From Candidatus Acetothermia bacterium (GTDB lineage Bacteria > Bipolaricaulota > Bipolaricaulia > RBG-16-55-9 > JANLFV01): a DNA stretch of 6,660 bases. The DNA lies in contig JAPWVC010000072.1 of the NCBI GenBank assembly GCA_028275195.1, forward strand, positions 1 to 6,660. Reading direction: 5' to 3'. Positions 1-4,645 of the stretch are shown piece after piece. Numbering within the stretch: the stretch's first letter is position 1; the number at the start of each line of letters is the position of its first letter. Below the pieces are notes generated by a model. That model searched no databases and was not told the DNA's origin. It was given only the letters and a program-made list of their open reading frames with translations. Made by a program: the position numbers and the translations under genes.

Positions 1-271
1 CATAGGCGGCATTGAGCTTATGGAACTGCCCGTCGGGGAACTGGAGCCGCAGATCCCGTGGGAGCGAGATCAGTGCGACATCCTGCCCTTTAATATGGAC
101 AAGGATGATCGTATCGCTCCGGCTCTGCTCCCCGACCTTGTCCAGCCCGAGGAAGAGGATCGTCGCCTCCTTCCGGCCCAAGGCGGACCCGCCCGGGCGG
201 AAGAAGACGAAGAGGATCACTAAAGCCAGCAGGGCCAGCCCGAGAAGGAGCAGTGCTAAGCGCTTCTTCAC
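1..271 (-). CDS. LCP (LytR-CpsA-Psr) family cell-envelope protein, N-terminal part, cut by window edge
   Basis: Reading the minus strand from a GTG at 271-269 gives 90 open residues running off the window start. The protein begins with a basic VKKR followed by a hydrophobic stretch (about residues 5-24), which looks like a signal anchor. Next comes the start of an LCP domain: TILFLGLDK (about 37-45), the RSDTIILVHI segment (about 50-59) and ISLPRDLRL (about 66-74), ending in HKLNAAY. In characterised LCP proteins the RSDT and PRD arginines and aspartates bind the pyrophosphate of polyprenyl-linked substrates, and the enzymes transfer wall glycopolymers to peptidoglycan outside the membrane. 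The particular substrate here is unknown. A GGGGGTGA Shine-Dalgarno-like stretch lies at about 283-276, five bases before GTG, and supports the start. The catalytic C-terminal half is outside the window. The family call is firm; the role is inferred. Confidence 0.85.
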   Translation of the reverse strand, partial: MKKRLALLLLGLALLALVILFVFFRPGGSALGRKEATILFLGLDKVGEQSRSDTIILVHIKGQDVALISLPRDLRLQFPDGQFHKLNAAY

Positions 272-290
272 CTTCTCACCCCCGGCTATA

Positions 291-319
291 AGGTTAACCG
301 GGTTCGAGGGGCAAGTCAA
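291..319 (-). promoter_or_regulatory. Possible promoter of the LCP gene
   Basis: On the minus strand a -35-like TTGACT (319-314, five of six to consensus) is followed after 17 bases by TAACCT (296-291), a weak -10 with three of six matches. The spacing fits a sigma-70 promoter and would start RNA about 12-15 bases before the GTG at 271. The -10 overlaps the 8-base palindrome GGTTAACC (292-299), which could also be an operator half. Support is moderate to weak. Confidence 0.35.
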
Positions 320-332
320 GAGCGGCAAGGTA

Positions 333-341
333 TGTTATAAT
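333..341 (+). promoter_or_regulatory. Extended -10 promoter of amrA
   Basis: TGTTATAAT at 333-341 is a perfect TATAAT (336-341) with an upstream TG, the extended -10 arrangement that can work without a good -35. No -35 match is seen at the expected place (about 313-318 reads AAGTCA). Transcription would begin near 348, about five bases before the ATG at 353, so the message would be nearly leaderless. An AAGGG directly abuts the ATG, too close to serve as a normal ribosome binding site. Confidence 0.6.
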
Positions 342-352
342 GATCTCAAGGG

Positions 353-865
353 ATGGGGGATATTTATGTCGAGCTAGCGCGGCGGGCGACGGAGGAGTAT
401 GTCCGCCATCGGCGTAGGATCGCCCCGCCGGAGGAGCTGGTCAAGGAGGGGCGGCGGGCTGGGGCATTCGTCTCGATCAAGAAGCATGGGATGCTCCGTG
501 GGTGCATCGGGACCTTCCTCCCGACCGAGCCGAATCTCGCGGAGGAGATCATCACCAACGCCATCAGCTCCGCCACGAGGGACTACCGCTTCCCCCCGAT
601 CACCCCTCAGGAGCTCGGGGAGCTGGAATACTCCGTGGACATCCTCACTCCCCCGGAGCCAGCGACCATCGAGGAGCTTGACCCGAAGAGATACGGGGTC
701 CTCGTGGAGAGCGGGGGCCGGCGGGGGCTCCTCCTCCCGGACTTGGAGGGGGTGGAGACGGTCGAGGAGCAGTTGGAGATCGCCCGCCGGAAGGCCGGGA
801 TCGGCCCGGATGAGCCGATCAAGATCTATCGCTTCGAGGTCGAGCGCCATAAGGAAGGGCGTTGA
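353..865 (+). CDS. amrA: AMMECR1-domain protein (AmmeMemoRadiSam system protein A-like)
   Basis: This 170-residue protein is a complete AMMECR1 domain with no extra parts. It shows YVELARRATEEYV near the N-terminus, the family's hallmark LRGCIGT at residues 48-54, RDYRFPPIT (76-84), YSVDILTPPE (93-102), and a GRRGLLLPD segment (122-130), ending in YRFEVE. The length and the early LARRA match fit the ATG at 353; no other start in frame lies nearby. The biochemical function of the family is not settled to my knowledge. In many bacteria and archaea it occurs with a Memo-like protein and a radical-SAM protein, and LRGCIGT is suspected to be the active or binding site. Neither of those two partners is in the window; the radical-SAM enzyme next door is MtaB, a different family. 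The gene heads the plus-strand cluster, 43 bases before mtaB. The family call is very secure; the function is open. Confidence 0.92.
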   Translation: MGDIYVELARRATEEYVRHRRRIAPPEELVKEGRRAGAFVSIKKHGMLRGCIGTFLPTEPNLAEEIITNAISSATRDYRFPPITPQELGELEYSVDILTPPEPATIEELDPKRYGVLVESGGRRGLLLPDLEGVETVEEQLEIARRKAGIGPDEPIKIYRFEVERHKEGR

Positions 866-870
866 CAGAT

Positions 871-888
871 GGCCCACTGGATTGGGCC
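871..888 (+). other. Small hairpin in the amrA-mtaB gap
   Basis: GGCCCA (871-876), a six-base loop, then TGGGCC (883-888) form a perfect 6-bp stem followed by only TTT (889-891). This resembles a weak terminator or attenuator in the 43-base gap. The T run is too short for a convincing intrinsic terminator, so the structure may only modulate expression or have no role. Confidence 0.3.
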
Positions 889-908
889 TTTAAGGTCGCC
901 CCGGATCG

Positions 909-2191
909 ATGAACGAGAGACAGCGTGTGGCCTGGCGGACTCTGGGCTGCCGGGCGAACCAGTATGATACTGAGCTGATGAAGAGCCGGCTCGGGGAGGG
1001 CTTCGAGTCAGCCTCCCCGGAGGAAGAGGCCGAGATCTATATTGTTAACACCTGCACAGTCACTGCCCATGCCGAGGCCAAAGCCCGTCAGTATATCCAC
1101 AGCTATGCCCGGCGTGGCTTGGTCCTCGTGACCGGCTGCTGGGCGACCGTCGCCCCGGAGGAGGTGGCGAAGATCCCCGGCGTGGCCCTTGTCTTCCCCA
1201 ATGCCGCCAAACCCCAGGTCGGCCGACTGGTCCGGGAGGCGCTCTCCGGGCGGCGGGGGATTGTCCGCCCGGAGTCGGATGGGGCCCCTCTCGATGAGGA
1301 GCGGATCTCTCGGGATACTAGCCACCTGCGGGCCTTCGTCAAGGTCCAGGACGGCTGCGACCGCTTCTGCACCTTCTGCCGCACGGTCTTCGCCCGAGGG
1401 CGGTCGAGGCGGAAGTCACCCCAAGCGGTCCTGGCCGAGGTGAGCGGGCTGGTAGAGAATGGCTTCGTGGAGGTCGTCCTCACGGGGATCGACCTCGCCA
1501 GCTATGATGATCTTGCCGGGCTCTTGTGGGCCTTGGACGGGCTGGCGGGGCTGAAGCGGATCAGGCTCAGCTCGCTCAACCCTGAGGGGATCACCCCGGA
1601 GCTGCTGGAGTTCTTCCGGGAGAGCGAGAAGGCCTGCCCTTACTTCCACCTCCCGCTCCAGAGCGGGGATGATTCGATCCTGAAGAGGATGAACCGGGGC
1701 TATACTGTCGCGGATTATTGGGAGAAGGTGAAGTTGATCAAGGCGGCCCTCCCCGAGGCGACCCTCGGAGCGGATGTCATGGTCGGCTTCCCCGGGGAGA
1801 CGGAGGAGCACTTCCAGCGGACCTATCGGCTGATCGAGGAGCTCAGGCCCCTGAGGCTCCATATCTTCCGATTCTCTCCTCGGCCGGGGACGGCCGCTTC
1901 CCCAACCAAGTTTCGGAGAGGGTCAAGCGGGAACGGGCAGAGCGGCTCCGCGCGCTCGGGGAGCGCTTGAGCCGGGAGATCAAGGCCCAGTGGATCGGCC
2001 GGCCCTTGGAGGTGCTGGTGGAGGAGGCCACCTCCGATGGCCTCTGGCGCGGCTGGTCGAAGGAATACATCGATGTTCACCTCCTACCGGGGGGTAGGCC
2101 CCACCGCGGGCAGGCCCTTGCCCCGGGGGAGGTCGTCACAGCCCGGGCCTTGCGGCTAGTGGGAGATTATTTGCTAGGGGAGGTAGTCTGA
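909..2191 (+). CDS. mtaB: tRNA (N6-L-threonylcarbamoyladenosine(37)-C2)-methylthiotransferase MtaB, interrupted by a frameshift
   Basis: MtaB adds a methylthio group to t6A at position 37 of tRNAs reading ANN codons, using two 4Fe-4S clusters and S-adenosylmethionine in the cytoplasm. The N-terminal methylthiotransferase domain carries its three cysteines in TLGCRANQYDTE (C14), VNTCTVT (C49) and VTGCWAT (C77). The radical-SAM cluster is CDRFCTFC (C150, C154, C157), followed by LPLQSGDDSILKRMNRGYT (248-266) and VGFPGETEE (292-300). After SPRPGTA (323-329) the frame fails: the original frame ends at a TGA at 1968-1970, whereas homology continues in the -1 frame from 1898 (FPNQVSERVKRERAERLRALG) through a TRAM-like C-terminal region (IGRPLEVLVEE onward) to the TGA at 2189-2191. 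Restoring one base gives about 427 residues, the normal length. The Shine-Dalgarno is weak (AAGG at 892-895, 13 bases from ATG). Either the gene is damaged or the sequence has an indel error. Confidence 0.88.
1893..1900 (+). other. Single-base deletion (frameshift) in mtaB
   Basis: Upstream the frame of ATG 909 encodes RFSPRPGTA; downstream homology resumes with FPNQVSERVK in the frame of 1898. The codons GCC GC- TTC CCC AAC need one extra base between about 1893 and 1898. No classical X-XXY-YYZ slippery heptamer is present, so programmed frameshifting is unlikely. The site lies in a GC-rich stretch with short G and C runs (1886-1889, 1900-1903), where indel errors are plausible. Confidence 0.85.
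2176..2184 (+). promoter_or_regulatory. Strong ribosome binding site of phoH
   Basis: AGGGGAGGT contains GGAGGT (2179-2184), seven bases before the TTG at 2192. It sits inside the last codons of mtaB and decides the use of this uncommon start codon, which follows the mtaB TGA without a gap. Confidence 0.8.
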
Positions 2192-3181
2192 TTGACCGAG
2201 AAGAAGACGGTCTCGCGTGAGTTGATCCTCAAGGATCAGGATGAGGCGGCGGCCCTCTTCGGGCAGTTGAACCGGAACCTCAACTACATCAAGGAGCAGT
2301 TCCCTCGGGTCAAGATCATCGCCCGGGGCGAGCGGATCCTCATCGAGGGCGAGGAGGCGGAGCTGGTCCGGGACCTCCTCGACCGCCTGCTTGACATCAT
2401 CGCTGACAACCATGTCCCGAGCCTGGATGAGGTCCGCTACCTCGTGGAGAAGGCCAAGGAGGGGGCCGACCTGGAGGGGGTCCTCTCGGATGTGATCCAG
2501 GTGACCCATTGGGGGGAAGAGATCCGGCCGAAGACCCTCGGCCAGCGGCGATATGTCCAGGCGATCGAGCAGAATGACATCGTCTTCGCGATCGGCCCGG
2601 CGGGGACGGGGAAGACCTACCTCGCAGTGGCCGAGGCGGTCGCCCATCTCAAGCGGGGCAAGGCCGGGAGGATCATCCTCACCCGCCCAGCGGTCGAGGC
2701 GGGGGAGGAGCTCGGCTTCCTCCCGGGTGACATCCAGGCCAAGGTCAACCCTTACCTCCGCCCCCTCTATGATGCCCTCTACGATATGCTCTCCAGCGAG
2801 GAGCTCGCCCGCTATCGCGGGGACGGGCGGATCGAGATCGCCCCGCTGGCCTTCATGCGCGGGCGGACACTTAACAACAGCTTCGTCATCTTGGATGAGG
2901 CCCAGAACACCACCCATACCCAGATGAAGATGTTCCTCACCCGGCTCGGCTTCCACTCCAAGGTCGTCGTCACCGGGGACATCACCCAGATCGACCTCGA
3001 GCGGGGGAAGTCCGGGCTAGTCGAGGTCCAACATATCCTGAAGGGGATCGAGGGGATCGCCTTCGTCTACCTGGACAAGAGCGATGTGGTCCGTCACCAG
3101 TTGGTCCGGAGGATCATCGAGGCCTATGAGCTTGCCGAGGGTAAGAAGGTCGGAGAGGATCAAGGCCAAAGCCAAGGCTAA
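2192..3181 (+). CDS. phoH: PhoH family ATPase (PhoL/YbeZ type)
   Basis: This complete 329-residue protein has the N-terminal KH-like part of the PhoH family (about residues 8-75, with ARGERILIEG at 44-53) and a C-terminal P-loop ATPase domain. Visible motifs are KTLGQRRYV (114-122), Walker A GPAGTGKT (135-142), the family stretch TRPAVEAGEELGFLPGD (164-180), Walker B VILDEAQN (232-239), and VVTGDITQIDL (259-269), with the late arginines in VVRHQLVRRI. It is cytosolic. The family is linked to RNA metabolism; YbeZ-type members act with the endoribonuclease YbeY in 16S rRNA maturation, and a helicase-like role is proposed. The exact activity here is unproven. The start is TTG with a strong Shine-Dalgarno, immediately after the mtaB stop, so the two are probably translationally coupled. 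The last residues (QGQSQG) come from a hexamer repeat shared with the region upstream of the next gene. Confidence 0.95.
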   Translation: MTEKKTVSRELILKDQDEAAALFGQLNRNLNYIKEQFPRVKIIARGERILIEGEEAELVRDLLDRLLDIIADNHVPSLDEVRYLVEKAKEGADLEGVLSDVIQVTHWGEEIRPKTLGQRRYVQAIEQNDIVFAIGPAGTGKTYLAVAEAVAHLKRGKAGRIILTRPAVEAGEELGFLPGDIQAKVNPYLRPLYDALYDMLSSEELARYRGDGRIEIAPLAFMRGRTLNNSFVILDEAQNTTHTQMKMFLTRLGFHSKVVVTGDITQIDLERGKSGLVEVQHILKGIEGIAFVYLDKSDVVRHQLVRRIIEAYELAEGKKVGEDQGQSQG

Positions 3182-3185
3182 GGCC
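3162..3185 (+). repeat. Four tandem AARGCY hexamers at the phoH 3' end
   Basis: Four copies of a 6-base unit (AAGGCC, AAAGCC, AAGGCT, AAGGCC) run head to tail. The phoH TAA stop (3179-3181) lies within them. In the phoH frame they give Gln-Gly/Ser; in the frame of the next gene they give Lys-Ala four times. Loss or gain of a unit keeps both frames but changes lengths. Confidence 0.75.
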
Positions 3186-3212
3186 CGTGAAGCCGGCCGA
3201 GCGGTGGCGGCG

Positions 3213-4589
3213 ATGCGCTACCCTCGCGCACAGCCGCGTGTGCAGGAGATCCTCTACCCCGGGCTCTTCATCCTCCTGGTGGTGGGGCTCCTCTCTTTCC
3301 AGTTCGACCGCCGGAGCCCGTGGTTCTACAGCTTCCTGAGCTGGGATAGGCTCCTGGCGAACGGGCTGATCGCGGCCGTCCTCCTCACTCTTCTCCTCCT
3401 CTACCTCCGGTTCCGCCAGCCCGAGCTCTCTCGAGATGAGCGGAGCCTGGCCTTCCTCGGCGGGCTGGTCCTGGTGACCCTGATCTTGGACAAGCTAGCC
3501 GACTTCCTCTCCCCCTACCTCGTGCCGGCCGCTCTGGCCGTCGGGCTAGGGGTGATCTTCCTCGGCGCAGAGGTGGGCTTCCTCCTCACCGTGGTCCTGG
3601 CGCTCCTCCTCAGCCTAGGGGAGGAGATCTCGCCCATCGCTGGGCTAGTCGCCTTCGGCGGCGGGCTGACGATGCTCTTCGGGGCGAGGAAGGTCCGCCG
3701 GGGGAGCGACCTGGCCCTGGCCGGGATCGGGGTGGCCCTGACCAATATGCTCATCCTCCTCGCCGCCTCTGTAGCCTTCGTCACGCTCTCTTGGAATTCG
3801 ATCGAGTGGGCCGGGATCAATGGCCTGGTCAGCTACCTCCTCCTCTTGGGGGGGATCCCCATCTCGGAATACCTGACAGGGAAGACGAGCCCACTCGGGC
3901 TGATGGAGCTCCTCTCGCCCTCCCATCCCCTGATGGAGCGGCTCCAGCGCGAGGCCCCCGGGACCTATCATCACTCGAGCAATGTGGCCCATCTCGGGGC
4001 GAACGCCGCGCGGGCGATCGGGGCCGACCCGCTCCTGACCGAGGTCGGGGGCTATTATCATGACATCGGGAAGCTGGAGAACCCCCTCTACTTCGCGGAG
4101 AACCAGGAGCCAGGAGTGAACCCCCACGATGAGCTCTCCCCGAGCATGAGCCGCTTGATCCTCGCGGCCCATGTCCGGCGGGGGCTCGAGCTCGGGCGGC
4201 AGTATGGTCTCCGGCGGGATGTCCTCCGCTTTATCCCCGAGCACCACGGGACCTCAGTGATCCGCTACTTCTATGTCAAGGCCCTCCAGGAGGGGAAGGG
4301 CACTATCTCCGTGGACGATTATCGTTACGAGGCGGAGCGGCCGAGGACGAAGGAGACAGCGATCATCATGCTCGCGGACTCGGTCGAGGCCGCGGCCCGC
4401 GTGGCGGAGGAGGCGGACCTGGAGGAGGTGATCGCGGAGCAGATCCAGGGGAAGCTCGAGGACGGCCAGCTCGATGAGGCCCCCCTGACGATTGCCGAGC
4501 TCCATGTGATCGGGAGAGCCTTCTATGAGACCCTCAGGGCGATGCGCCACATCCGGCCGGAGAGCTATCCCCGCCCCTCGGAGACCTGA
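3213..4589 (+). CDS. Membrane HD-domain phosphohydrolase, PgpH/7TM-HD family, lacking the extracellular domain
   Basis: From the ATG at 3213 this is 458 residues. The N-terminal half is a bundle of about seven to eight membrane segments (roughly 15-31, 47-66, 77-98, 100-118, 120-136, 139-157, 167-193, 199-216). The cytosolic HD domain begins at PLMERLQREAPGTYHHS (239-255). Its metal ligands are all visible: H254, H283-D284 (YYHDIGK), H320, H344-H345 (EHHGTS) and D389 (LADSVEAA), followed by LEDGQLDEAPLT (415-426). Family members such as Listeria PgpH hydrolyse c-di-AMP to pApA, so that activity is likely but inferred. PgpH proteins are usually about 700 residues with a large extracellular domain after the first helix; here only about 15 residues link helices 1 and 2. 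The frame is open upstream: ATG 3126 (GGAGGA at 3108-3113, 12 bases away; 487 residues) and GTG 3204 are alternative starts. I chose 3213 because of a close GGTGG and a normal short N-tail. Confidence 0.9.
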   Translation: MRYPRAQPRVQEILYPGLFILLVVGLLSFQFDRRSPWFYSFLSWDRLLANGLIAAVLLTLLLLYLRFRQPELSRDERSLAFLGGLVLVTLILDKLADFLSPYLVPAALAVGLGVIFLGAEVGFLLTVVLALLLSLGEEISPIAGLVAFGGGLTMLFGARKVRRGSDLALAGIGVALTNMLILLAASVAFVTLSWNSIEWAGINGLVSYLLLLGGIPISEYLTGKTSPLGLMELLSPSHPLMERLQREAPGTYHHSSNVAHLGANAARAIGADPLLTEVGGYYHDIGKLENPLYFAENQEPGVNPHDELSPSMSRLILAAHVRRGLELGRQYGLRRDVLRFIPEHHGTSVIRYFYVKALQEGKGTISVDDYRYEAERPRTKETAIIMLADSVEAAARVAEEADLEEVIAEQIQGKLEDGQLDEAPLTIAELHVIGRAFYETLRAMRHIRPESYPRPSET

Positions 4590-4599
4590 CCGGCCGGGG

Positions 4600-4629
4600 T
4601 TGACCGCTGCTCTCGGGCTGGTCCATAAT
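4600..4629 (+). promoter_or_regulatory. Sigma-70-type promoter of ligA
   Basis: TTGACC (4600-4605, five of six) and CATAAT (4624-4629, five of six) are separated by 18 bases. Transcription would start near 4636, about ten bases before the ATG at 4646, so ligA can be expressed apart from the upstream genes. It lies in the 56-base gap after the 7TM-HD stop. No terminator is seen in this gap, so read-through from upstream is also possible. Confidence 0.6.
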
Positions 4630-4645
4630 AAAAGAGGGTGAGACC

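Noticed and set aside
298..312. GGTTCGAG resembling a tRNA T-arm
   Set aside because: No acceptor stem, anticodon arm or D-arm can be built around it; it is a chance match in the promoter region.
12..377. Plus-strand open frame (121 residues) opposite the LCP gene
   Set aside because: The minus strand encodes a convincing LCP N-terminus here, and this frame overlaps the amrA promoter and start; its product is basic and Ser/Arg-rich without motifs.
1893..1905. Programmed -1 ribosomal frameshift in mtaB
   Set aside because: The codons GCT TCC CCA do not form a slippery heptamer, no well-placed upstream Shine-Dalgarno stimulator is seen, and MtaB is not known to use recoding.
2083..2098. CCTACC-GGGG-GGTAGG hairpin as a terminator or regulatory element
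   Set aside because: It lies inside the coding C-terminus of MtaB (LLPGG region) and has no following T run.
2174..2956. Long minus-strand open frame (260 residues) opposite phoH
   Set aside because: It mirrors the codon pattern of phoH in GC-rich DNA; the translation shows no recognisable domain, and the plus strand encodes an unmistakable PhoH.
3645..4247. Minus-strand open frame (200 residues) opposite the HD gene
   Set aside because: The product is low-complexity and rich in Pro, Gly, Glu and Arg, as expected for the complement of a GC-rich gene; the HD ligands on the plus strand are clear.
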